Positions 23,910-32,171 of a stretch of 32,500 nucleotides of DNA are shown in pieces. A program made the position numbers and the translations under genes. The first letter of the stretch is position 1. Every line of letters begins with the position of its first letter. The DNA comes from Polaromonas sp. Its GTDB lineage: Bacteria > Pseudomonadota > Gammaproteobacteria > Burkholderiales > Burkholderiaceae_C. The notes beneath the pieces were generated by a model, which worked only from the letters and a program-made list of their open reading frames with translations, was not told where the DNA came from and made no database searches. The stretch covers positions 1 to 32,500 of the forward strand of contig JAAFJF010000040.1 in the NCBI GenBank assembly GCA_013298815.1, in the 5' to 3' direction.

Positions 23910-26900
23910 TTATTCAAATTTGTATTTCAAACGTGCGTGCCATCCGGTCCAACTCGCATTCGAGCTGAACAGTTCTGTGTCAACAAATTTCCCTTTGTTG
24001 TAACTGATACCAAACCACATGTTGTCAATAACACGCGTACCAAGCTCTAAGCCAATGCCGCTGACAGAAGCACCTGTTCCCCACATACGGCTAGCCATTA
24101 CACTGGCATCAAATCGATCGTTAATATCGTACGTCAAACGACCTGACAATAGACTGCCTTGCCATTTAGAGGTGACTTGTCCAAATTTTTCGTTCACAGA
24201 TTTAAATGCGGCCTGACCACTGATGGTGGTGGAGCGCACGGGGTGGTAGTTTCCATGTAAACTGAAAATTGCAACCGCGCTGTCTTTTGGATCAACGACT
24301 GAAGTTGATATGTCTGTTCGATACTCCATACGCATGAGACCATTAAATTGGTTGGTCTGTGTGTCACGATACGCAGCACCTAATTGAAACCGGTTTTGCG
24401 TTTGATCACCACCACCCGCTTCGGTTTTGTCATGGGTATACATATACAAATTGCGAGCAATACCAGACCAGTTGCTAGTTAGCTTACGGTCATAGGCAGC
24501 CGTTGCGTTCCATTGGTCAGTCGTTCGGCTGGTGCGGTATTCTAGTTTGCCACCTGTTTTGTAAATAGGGTTCGCAGAATACAATGCACCCATACTCATA
24601 GCTACAGCGTCGCCTTTTTGGCCTTCAACTGGTCGCAACGCTTGACGCTCGGCACTGGTGTTGATGGTCAAGCCTTCAGCAATGCTCCATTGATTCCTAA
24701 CGCCAACTGCAGCAGAGACATCTAGACCATTTTGCGCACCAGTTAGACGGTATTCGCTGAACAGTTGTCCGTCTTTCATGTATTCGGTGTCAATACCCAA
24801 TACCGAAGTGCGGGTACGTGTTCCTTCTAAATTAATACCGTTGCTGGCTCCAGACAGGGTGTTCTCAAATTCGTAACGCCCGTAGACACGGCTCTTCTCG
24901 TTTATGCGGTATTCAGCACCCAGGGCTGAGCGCTGCCGCCCCGTGTCATCCGTAGCACGCTCATATTCACCATATAAACTCACATCATCAGTCACTTTGC
25001 CCGTCAAACGTGCTTTGACACTGGTGTACTCATTCTCAATGGGTGCAGCAGAAGCTACCGGGCTGGACGCGTTCACAGGGTTCAACAAGCCACTACCATT
25101 CAAGCCATAGCCTGTACCGTTCCAACCCAATCCTTGTACGCTAGACAATGCGTCTTGTGTGCTAGCAGCACTCAGCGCCCCAGTTACACCAACTTCTTTG
25201 ACTTGGTTCAAACTGACATCGAGCATAACCCTGTCGTTGAATTTGTAGTTCGCCCCTACACTTGCCGTGTCACGCTTGCTCGCGGTCACGGTATCTTTGG
25301 TGTGTGTGGCATCCGCCTTCAGCGTTAGCTCCTTGCTTGCCTTGATCGTCACGCTAGCACCGGCTTCTTCTCGCCCAGGACTGATACCTGCGTTGCTGTT
25401 TTGAAATCCAGAGTCAGATTTTGTGATAAACGCTCTAGCTTGTAGGTCTTCTCCTGTGTGACGAATCTCAATACGTGAAGCCTGTCCAGATTGTTCGATT
25501 TTGTTAGGTACGACGCCCCCCAATGCCGAACTATAGCCAGTTGTAACTTGCGTGATACTCTCGATGCTTTGGTTGTAAAACTGTGTGCCTTTGCTCTTGG
25601 CAAGTTCGGCAACTACATAAGTCTTGTCACCAAGTTTTAGCTCAGCATTCACACCACCTAGCTGGTGTGGAGAAATCTCATTTCTATCTGTGATGTAAAT
25701 TGCACCCAATGTGAGCGCGCCTAGTTTAACTTTGCCGTCAGCGCCACCAACCCAGAACTTCTCGCCACCCTCATCAACTTCGTAGGTTGTGCGAATAGAA
25801 ACAGGATTTAAATTTTCATCAACAGATGGGATTGGCTTTCTGAAGAGTATTTTCCCCGAAAAGGGTTCAAAGTCGTAATCCACAAAACGTGTCAATAATT
25901 CGCGTTTGAGAATAATTGAGTTTTGAATTCGATCTCTGACCAACAACTCAACTTTTTCAGTGTTGGCTACTGCATTGGGTTGACCAACTGCGTAAGGCCC
26001 ACTGATGCCGGTACCTGGTTGCTCATCCACAAAAGCACGTAGCGTGTCACGCGTGGCCCATAGATTAACTTTGGCGCTTTCGTCTTCAAAATGCATTTTT
26101 GCACCTGTGACGCTGCGACTGTAGCTGGCTAATTTGTTTGCCTCATCTGTTGAAGCGGTGGTGTAGTCACCATACAGCAAGTAGCTTTTGTCTTTGTCAA
26201 TGCGTACATACAAACGGCTCGCACTTTGCGCATCAAAGTTTTTAATTGATGCATCGCCGTAAATAGGATAAAAAGTATCCGGATCTATGTCACGAAAGAG
26301 TTTTTGCTTGGTGATTTTGTCAGTGTCAAGCGCAGCGGTTAAAAGATATTCGCCTTTAACCGTACCTTTAACAAACAATGCAACTCGACCAGCCACCGTT
26401 TTACGCGTGTCGCCATCTTCGGTGGTTTTTTCGAAATTACGCAAGGTCTCGTCAAAATCTGTCGTGACAATGCTAGGGGTCAATGCATCTTTTTTGAATT
26501 TAGTCAGACTAATTCCACCTTCGACCAAACCGACTACAAGCATGGGCCGTAAGTCAGGCAAGAAGTCCACGGTTCCCTGAACTTTCACAGCACCTGAACT
26601 GACGCGAACACTTGACGCACCCGCTACGGTAGGCGCTACCAAGTTCAAACAAGCTTGACCTGTCGATGTGACGATCTCTAGCGCGGCATGTTGCTGCGCA
26701 TAACCGCCAACACTGAGTCTGCCCAAATTTGTCTCAACCAGCAATTTAACTGGGGTGGTGATTAAAACGCCTGCAGCATCATAGACCTTAATCCCCAATT
26801 GAAGTACTGCGCGACCATCGGCTGGCGCTTTGACTTCTGATACGGACAAAAGGATATTAGCGCCTAATGGTAATCCTTTGCTTTGACCCCACAGGCCCAG

Positions 26901-27215
26901 ATCCGCAGAAACTGGCAGGTTAGAGTTTTGCGAAGTCAAGCCGTCGACGAACACACCTTCGGGTGTTTTAAAGGCAACACCCGCAGTATTACAAGCTGAT
27001 GCATCAACCGTTCTATCAGTAGAGGCTGGCTGCGCAAAGCTGCTGGCTGCCATAAATCCGCTCAATGCCAACATGACAGCCAGTTGCACTGGCTGCATGC
27101 GCAGGTTCATCGCTTTTTTATGGATGCAACGCTCAAAAATTGAATTAAAAGTACGCATGGTTTGTTGCTTCAGTAAGGTTGTCTTTAAAGTCGATGGAGC
27201 GTGAATATGACTCAT
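23910..27215 (-). CDS. Large predicted outer-membrane beta-barrel protein with N-terminal Ig-like domain
   Basis: An 1101-residue exported protein. The signal peptide core is MQPVQLAVMLALSGFMAASSFAQ, preceded by an unusually long N-region (cleavage near residue 61). Residues about 65-200 look like a bacterial Ig-like/invasin-like beta domain (VKAPADGRAVLQLGIKVYDAAGVLIT, VETNLGRLSV). From about 215 a conserved region follows: VGLVEGGISL, GEYLLTAALDTDK, LFRDIDPDTFYPIYGDASI, SRLYVRIDKDKSYLLYGDYTT. The rest is alternating beta-strand sequence ending WHARLKYKFE, as expected for a barrel with a terminal aromatic residue. A GAGAGG ribosome binding site precedes the ATG, which overlaps the upstream stop (ATGA), so it is coupled to the DUF11 gene. 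I recognise no named family with certainty; it may display or export its neighbour. Confidence 0.8.
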   Translation of the reverse strand: MSHIHAPSTLKTTLLKQQTMRTFNSIFERCIHKKAMNLRMQPVQLAVMLALSGFMAASSFAQPASTDRTVDASACNTAGVAFKTPEGVFVDGLTSQNSNLPVSADLGLWGQSKGLPLGANILLSVSEVKAPADGRAVLQLGIKVYDAAGVLITTPVKLLVETNLGRLSVGGYAQQHAALEIVTSTGQACLNLVAPTVAGASSVRVSSGAVKVQGTVDFLPDLRPMLVVGLVEGGISLTKFKKDALTPSIVTTDFDETLRNFEKTTEDGDTRKTVAGRVALFVKGTVKGEYLLTAALDTDKITKQKLFRDIDPDTFYPIYGDASIKNFDAQSASRLYVRIDKDKSYLLYGDYTTASTDEANKLASYSRSVTGAKMHFEDESAKVNLWATRDTLRAFVDEQPGTGISGPYAVGQPNAVANTEKVELLVRDRIQNSIILKRELLTRFVDYDFEPFSGKILFRKPIPSVDENLNPVSIRTTYEVDEGGEKFWVGGADGKVKLGALTLGAIYITDRNEISPHQLGGVNAELKLGDKTYVVAELAKSKGTQFYNQSIESITQVTTGYSSALGGVVPNKIEQSGQASRIEIRHTGEDLQARAFITKSDSGFQNSNAGISPGREEAGASVTIKASKELTLKADATHTKDTVTASKRDTASVGANYKFNDRVMLDVSLNQVKEVGVTGALSAASTQDALSSVQGLGWNGTGYGLNGSGLLNPVNASSPVASAAPIENEYTSVKARLTGKVTDDVSLYGEYERATDDTGRQRSALGAEYRINEKSRVYGRYEFENTLSGASNGINLEGTRTRTSVLGIDTEYMKDGQLFSEYRLTGAQNGLDVSAAVGVRNQWSIAEGLTINTSAERQALRPVEGQKGDAVAMSMGALYSANPIYKTGGKLEYRTSRTTDQWNATAAYDRKLTSNWSGIARNLYMYTHDKTEAGGGDQTQNRFQLGAAYRDTQTNQFNGLMRMEYRTDISTSVVDPKDSAVAIFSLHGNYHPVRSTTISGQAAFKSVNEKFGQVTSKWQGSLLSGRLTYDINDRFDASVMASRMWGTGASVSGIGLELGTRVIDNMWFGISYNKGKFVDTELFSSNASWTGWHARLKYKFE

Positions 27216-30200
27216 TTCACACCTCTCAACGCTGGCGCCAACAACTCTTGCTCTTTCGCATCAAACACAATGCCAAGCTTATCTTGCCCTTTCTGGATAA
27301 GTGGTACGTTTACTGCACCTGCTGAGTTTTGGCGACGCTGCTCTACTTGGTCTAATATTTTAGGGAAGCAGCTTGACTCAATAAAGTCCGCACGATGCAA
27401 CTCACCAGCTTTGATGTTCATCATCAAACTCTTACCGCTACCTAGATTTTCGTTGCTAGTAATTCCCATGCGGCTACCAATTGGCATGGTTGTCATATCC
27501 ACAAGCATGACGTGGTTGATCGCACGAACGCCACAGATACTGTATTGACCATTCTCATCCGTCGTGATGTTTGTACCGTCCTCCATGTACAAGCGTACGC
27601 CCGGGATGCCCGGCTCACAACCATCTTTGCTTCCAGCTTCGCACTTGTCTTGCACTTTGTTTTGGTTACAGTCAACAAAGACTTTACCAGCGACACAAGC
27701 TTCACGGGTGAAAACACCACGAGTGACCAGTACTTTGGCAGTCGCAATTAGCGATGACGTTGCATACGGTGCCTTGGCTTGTGCTTTGTTGATGCCGTCA
27801 CCTAAGTCAGAGCCAATGCCTAAGCGCAACCGATAGCGAATTTCAACAACTTCTTTGTTGGCTACTGTGCCGACATTGAAAGTCAACGCAGGGCCAGGTG
27901 AGCCCGCTGGATTGGCTGCCGCTGATGTGACGCCGCCACGAATAACCTTCACTGTTCCTTCAATCAGTTTGAAACCTAGCGGCAAGTTATCACTGATGGT
28001 GACGTTTTTAGTCGTACCGCCAACTGATTTGACGCGAAGGCTGTACTCGACTGAGTCTCCCAACTCCGCTTTGGTTACATTGGCGCGCTTCTCTAGGAAC
28101 AAACCCGTTTTAATGATGACATTGGCACATGATTTACCACTTTCTTTGTCACCGCCCGTTAAGGTGTTTGTACCATTTGCTGCTACGCAGTTGGTGGCAT
28201 CACCAGCTTCCACTGCATCGCCGAGTTTCATCTTATAGGTCAAACTTATTGTGCTTTTTGCTGGAATAGTTCCAATGTCAAAAACCAAACTACCACCGCT
28301 AGCTGTACTGCTAATGGAAACTGAACCGACCTTAGCAGAGTCTGCCACATATTCAAAACCGACGGGGGGCGTGTCTGTAACCTTGGCTTTTACAGGGTTA
28401 GAGCTGGTATTCGTCACGCTCACGGTGTACTCGACCACATCGCCAGCAGAAGCTTCTTTGATGATTGTTGATTTTTTTATCTGCAACTCACCATCTTCTT
28501 CAATGACCAAAATGATTGGCGTCGGAACACCTGTATCTGAATCACCACCAGCAGTCGTTGGGGGCAATGGTGTGGCTGGCAATGTACCAGGTGCACCCGT
28601 AGTTGGCGGCGCCGTTGTCGATGCATCTGTTGTTGATGCATTAATGGGAGCTAACGGCTTACCGTCTGGAGCATACGTGTAACCTAGATTAGGAATCGTA
28701 TCAACACCAGTGCCACTGCCATAAACCATGTTGTTTTGCGACACGGTCGGAATGGCATTTGAACCGAAATCAATAGTTGCTTTAAAGGTGATGATGCAAG
28801 ATTGACCACCCTCTAAATCATTGACACCAGATAACATTGCGCTAGTTGTTGCTGTTCCAGCAAAAGCAGGCGATGCTGCCGTACAAAGTGCACCGTTAGC
28901 TCCGCTTGTCACAGCATAATTACTGACCACGATACTTTCAGCCGTTGGAAAGGTGTTAGCCAAGTTGTCGTTAGCCTGCACGTTATAAACTATCGGTGTC
29001 GTAGCACAAGTCAATGGCGACTCTTTGCAGACGTTGGCAACGAGCACGCTGTAACTTATTTCAAACTTTTTAGGCCCAACCTGCTTCGGCACGCCCGCAG
29101 CTTTGACAACGTCAATTTTCTGCGGCGTCACGCCTACTGGCGTCGGCGTCGGTGTGTCACCCCCCGGTGTTGGCGGCAAACTAGGCGGTGTCGGCGGTGT
29201 GCCCGGTGGGCTGCCCGCTGGCGGCGCTGTGCCTGAGGTCGAGGTGTCTACTGTGGTGTAACCCACTGGTGGCGTACCCCCTGTGATCACGCCTGTCGTT
29301 GGGTCTTGCGTGATGCCTGTATGACCCGGGTTCGGCGTGGCGCTGTCTGCTCCCATGCCTGAGGCTAAGGCGCTGTTAAAGCGGTTTGCAGGTATTGGGT
29401 TCGTGCCGTAGTCAACTACCACGGTGTATTTGATGGAGCATGATTGACCAGTTGACCAGTCGTCTGTGCCTGCTAACAGTTTGGTCTCAGCGTTGCCGTT
29501 GAAGGCTGCGTTGCCAGCGCACGTCCCGCCCGTTGCGGTCACGCTGTAGCTGCCCGCTTTGATGCTGAAGCTCGCAGGTGCCGCGAAAGTGTTCAATAAG
29601 TTGTCGTTCGCTTGTACGTTGTACACGGTAGCTGCACTCTTGTTGCCTACAACAACGTTGTACGCTATCTCAAATCTGCCTGGCGCCACTTGCAGTGGCA
29701 CGCCCGCCGCTTTGACAACGTCAATTTTCTGCGGTGTCAATGTCACTGGCGTCGGTGTCGGTGTGTCACCGCCCGGGGTTGCCGGTGGGGTGGTGCCTGT
29801 CGTTGAGGTGTCTGTCGTCACCAGGCCTGTGCCGGTGCCGCCCGGTGTCGCTGGCGGTGTGGTGTAGGCGCTGGCTACAACGCTGTTGTTTTGCGCTGTC
29901 GTTGGGATGGCCGCTGCACTGGCGTAGGCCACGCGTGCTGTGAATGTCACTGTACAGATGCCGCCTACTGGTAGGTTTTGTTGGCCACTAAATAGGTTGG
30001 CTGTGGCTGCTGTCGTGCCGTAGCCTGTGTTCAGGGCACATTGGGCCGCTGTCGCGCCGCCGCTGGCTGTGACCGTGGGGGATACTTGCAAGGTGATGGT
30101 CGGCGTGCCTGTGGCGAATGTCGCCGATAGGTCGTCTACCGCTTGGAAGTTGGTCGCCACGACGGTGCCTGTGTTCTTCAACACAATGCTGTAGGGTACA

Positions 30201-31405
30201 TCAAAGGTGGTTGGGTTCACTTGTGTGAATGTGCCGCTCACGGCTTTGACAACGTCAATTTTTGGCACGCTTATAGTCGTATCTTCAAAGCCACAACCCC
30301 CGTTGGGGCTGTCACCGCCCAGGCCGTCTGACGCACATGACGAAATAAGACCCGTTGATGTTTCCGTGGGTTTGTTGACATCCCCACCACCAAAGACTTT
30401 AGCTTTGTTGCTAAGTACTGTTCCATCAGGAATAGTAAGAGCCACAGCAACAGGCAAACTAAAGGCACTTGCACCTGCCGCAACTATCACCGCACTTGAG
30501 GTACAGGTAGCCGTGTCGTTAGGATTGCTTGTTGTTGATACAACACAGGACCAAGCTGCGCCATTTACACCGCTTGGCGTTAGTGGCGCTTGGAAAGATA
30601 AACCCGCAGGCAAAACATCTTTGACCGTGATCGTACCGCTGGTAGGCGAATTAATGACACTGCCGTTTCTGACCGTGAAGTTATAAACCCCAGTCGAACC
30701 AATACCAAAATTAAGTCCTCCATCGTCTTTCACCAAGGAAAGATCGGGCGGGCACAGCGCATCTAACAAGACAAGTGAAAGATCGTCCGCGTTCGCATTG
30801 TTATTCATGCTAACAACAAATGAAAATGTTTGACCTGAGGTGAGTACGCCATCTACACTAGCGAACACCCAAGGGTCAGTAGCCGAGTTTCCAGCAGGCA
30901 TATTCACAATTGCTTGCGAGCCGGGAATGACCGCCCCCCCTAGACCAGCACCATTCCTAAGCTCGATTGAACCAAAGCCTGCACTGTTATCCCTAGTAGT
31001 AAACCACCCCGTTAAACGGTAAGTTTTGACTGGTGCTGATGGACATAATGGAACAGTGAAAACTTGGTAAAAACTATTTGAGCCACCAGCGACATCTAAA
31101 TATGTGCCTATACCAGATGGGTTTGTATGATCGCGCACAGGACCACCACCAGGTGGTGACCCGTTGACCTTCACCGGATTAGGCAAAGAGCCACCACCGA
31201 TCATCCAGGGACTGATATTGCCCCCAATGTTATTACCGAAGTTTGGCTGCACGACAGCCTCAAAATCGCCATTGACCAGCAAGTTTTGAGCATGCACAAG
31301 AGCTGGCATAGTAAAAAGCGAAGCCAATGCAACTGAGACTACAAAGTGCCGCTTGAGAACGGCATTAGCAAACACTTTTATTATTCTTAACAACGTAAAT
31401 AACAT
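27212..31405 (-). CDS. Large secreted DUF11 / SdrD_B-like repeat surface protein
   Basis: A 1397-residue exported protein. A signal peptide (core VVSVALASLFTMPALVHAQ) is followed by NLLVNGDFE, the start of a carbohydrate-binding-like beta domain (about residues 40-200). Then come a DUF11-like domain and three modules starting PKIDVVKA, at about residues 383, 558 and 762, separated by Thr/Pro-rich linkers (TPGGDTPTPTPV). Two canonical DUF11 repeats follow at about 975 (GDVVEYTVSVTNTSSNPV) and 1100 (GDSVEYSLRVKSVGGT). An SdrD_B-like domain is near 1240-1330 (GKVFVDCNQNKVQDKCE, PGIPGVRLYMEDGTNITTDENGQYS). I chose the ATG at 31403-31405 with GAGGT six bases upstream; a GTG precedes it by one codon. 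It is the first gene of the operon. Adhesin or surface-layer-like roles are plausible but not shown. Confidence 0.88.
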   Translation of the reverse strand: MLFTLLRIIKVFANAVLKRHFVVSVALASLFTMPALVHAQNLLVNGDFEAVVQPNFGNNIGGNISPWMIGGGSLPNPVKVNGSPPGGGPVRDHTNPSGIGTYLDVAGGSNSFYQVFTVPLCPSAPVKTYRLTGWFTTRDNSAGFGSIELRNGAGLGGAVIPGSQAIVNMPAGNSATDPWVFASVDGVLTSGQTFSFVVSMNNNANADDLSLVLLDALCPPDLSLVKDDGGLNFGIGSTGVYNFTVRNGSVINSPTSGTITVKDVLPAGLSFQAPLTPSGVNGAAWSCVVSTTSNPNDTATCTSSAVIVAAGASAFSLPVAVALTIPDGTVLSNKAKVFGGGDVNKPTETSTGLISSCASDGLGGDSPNGGCGFEDTTISVPKIDVVKAVSGTFTQVNPTTFDVPYSIVLKNTGTVVATNFQAVDDLSATFATGTPTITLQVSPTVTASGGATAAQCALNTGYGTTAATANLFSGQQNLPVGGICTVTFTARVAYASAAAIPTTAQNNSVVASAYTTPPATPGGTGTGLVTTDTSTTGTTPPATPGGDTPTPTPVTLTPQKIDVVKAAGVPLQVAPGRFEIAYNVVVGNKSAATVYNVQANDNLLNTFAAPASFSIKAGSYSVTATGGTCAGNAAFNGNAETKLLAGTDDWSTGQSCSIKYTVVVDYGTNPIPANRFNSALASGMGADSATPNPGHTGITQDPTTGVITGGTPPVGYTTVDTSTSGTAPPAGSPPGTPPTPPSLPPTPGGDTPTPTPVGVTPQKIDVVKAAGVPKQVGPKKFEISYSVLVANVCKESPLTCATTPIVYNVQANDNLANTFPTAESIVVSNYAVTSGANGALCTAASPAFAGTATTSAMLSGVNDLEGGQSCIITFKATIDFGSNAIPTVSQNNMVYGSGTGVDTIPNLGYTYAPDGKPLAPINASTTDASTTAPPTTGAPGTLPATPLPPTTAGGDSDTGVPTPIILVIEEDGELQIKKSTIIKEASAGDVVEYTVSVTNTSSNPVKAKVTDTPPVGFEYVADSAKVGSVSISSTASGGSLVFDIGTIPAKSTISLTYKMKLGDAVEAGDATNCVAANGTNTLTGGDKESGKSCANVIIKTGLFLEKRANVTKAELGDSVEYSLRVKSVGGTTKNVTISDNLPLGFKLIEGTVKVIRGGVTSAAANPAGSPGPALTFNVGTVANKEVVEIRYRLRLGIGSDLGDGINKAQAKAPYATSSLIATAKVLVTRGVFTREACVAGKVFVDCNQNKVQDKCEAGSKDGCEPGIPGVRLYMEDGTNITTDENGQYSICGVRAINHVMLVDMTTMPIGSRMGITSNENLGSGKSLMMNIKAGELHRADFIESSCFPKILDQVEQRRQNSAGAVNVPLIQKGQDKLGIVFDAKEQELLAPALRGVK
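29088..30270 (-). repeat. Internal repeat modules of the DUF11 surface-protein gene
   Basis: The 19-base sequence GCTTTGACAACGTCAATTT (complement of the codons for IDVVKA) occurs exactly three times, near 29099, 29708 and 30243. Around the first two, 29088-29161 and 29697-29770 match over 74 bases with few differences. The repeat unit in protein is about 180-205 residues. DNA in this stretch is richer in G and C than the flanking parts of the same gene. Confidence 0.75.
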
Positions 31406-31440
31406 CACTCTACCTCAATTCATAAATTCAATTGTTACGA

Positions 31441-31482
31441 ATGTATCAAAGAATGTGAATTCAAACGATATATTTGATACAT
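31441..31482. promoter_or_regulatory. Perfect 10-bp inverted repeat upstream of the surface operon
   Basis: ATGTATCAAA (31441-31450) and TTTGATACAT (31473-31482) are exact complements with a 22-base spacer, placed 36-77 bases before the start codon at 31405. On the minus strand TTGAGA (about 31503-31498) and TATCAA (about 31480-31475), 17 bases apart, could be weak -35/-10 boxes overlapping the distal arm. The spacer from 31406 to 31651 is very AT-rich and holds no gene. It also carries a short palindrome, GGCATTT-AA-AAATGCC, at 31538-31553. A regulator site is plausible; its identity is unknown. Confidence 0.45.
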
Positions 31483-31651
31483 AAAATATTACATTGTCTC
31501 AATTTGCATACAAAAGAATTCATTTTGTGAATTATTTGGCATTTAAAAATGCCCTACGAGATGAGCTAAACGTTGAATTGGTTAAGTGCGAGTTTGCTCA
31601 TAGCAACAAATCTACCCACATTTGGCGGTTTTAACTTCCTAACGGAATGCG

Positions 31652-31750
31652 CTATACATTCGGTAATTCAATAGTAACCACTGGCATGCCTTTGCGAATG
31701 CCGCCGTAGTTACCCAAGAAGCTGGAGGAAATGCCAACTTGGTCTAAATT
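31652..31750 (-). pseudogene. C-terminal remnant of an M14-type zinc carboxypeptidase
   Basis: The minus strand from 31750 to the TAG at 31654-31652 reads [17 protein letters not shown] then [15 protein letters not shown], stop. This matches the end of M14 peptidases (MpaA / succinylglutamate-desuccinylase-like), in which a GSLGxxxG segment is followed by GIPVxTxELP and the Glu of ELP is catalytic. There is no upstream part: at 31750 the sequence switches to the ABC exporter fragment. It is therefore a broken gene end at a rearrangement junction. The match is by eye over 32 residues. Confidence 0.6.
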
Positions 31751-32118
31751 TCATCGCTGCCACCCCGCTGGGCTACAAAACCATGGTGGGCGAACGCGGA
31801 CTGAAGCTCTCTGGCGGCGAGAAGCAACGCGTCGCCATCGCCCGAACCTTGCTCAAAAACCCGCCGATTTTGATTTTTGACGAAGCCACATCCGCCCTAG
31901 ACAGCGCCAACGAACGCGCCATTCAAGCCGAGCTGCAAAGCGTTGCACAAAACAAAACAACATTGGTGATTGCCCACAGGTTATCCACAGTAGTAGAGGC
32001 ACATGAGATCTTAGTCATGGACGCCGGCCACATCGTCGAGCGCGGCAACCATGCACAGCTCTTGGCGCTCAATGGTGTTTATGCGCAGATGTGGGCGCTG
32101 CAGCAGTCTATTGAGTAA
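31750..32118 (+). pseudogene. 3' fragment of the ABC exporter gene
   Basis: In-frame copy of the last 123 codons (residues 533-655) of the exporter at 20719-22686, including the signature LSGGEKQ, Walker [13 protein letters not shown] and the switch His, but lacking the membrane domain and Walker A. About 38 bases differ from the intact gene, yet only three residues change (Asp to Glu, Gly to Ala, Ala to Ile near the C-terminus). The ATG at 31783 is an internal Met, not a real start. No function as an ATPase is possible. Confidence 0.93.
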
Positions 32119-32171
32119 TATGTGTCTGTGTTGATAAAGCACGGTAAAGCACGGTAAAGCAAAAATACATC

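Noticed and set aside
27200-27220. The DUF11 and barrel genes as one gene split by a frameshift.
   Set aside because: The downstream gene has its own GAGAGG ribosome binding site and signal peptide, and the overlap is the usual ATGA coupling, so two genes are more likely.
29088-30270. Regularly spaced repeats as a CRISPR array.
   Set aside because: Only three units, spaced by about 530-610 bases, in frame within a protein-coding gene.
31538-31553. Short palindrome GGCATTT-AA-AAATGCC as a terminator.
   Set aside because: The loop would be only two bases and no T-run follows on either strand; at most it is a protein-binding site.
31783-32118. A 111-codon open frame that could be called a small ATPase gene.
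   Set aside because: It starts at an internal Met of the exporter sequence, lacks Walker A and membrane domains and has no ribosome binding site; it is a gene fragment.
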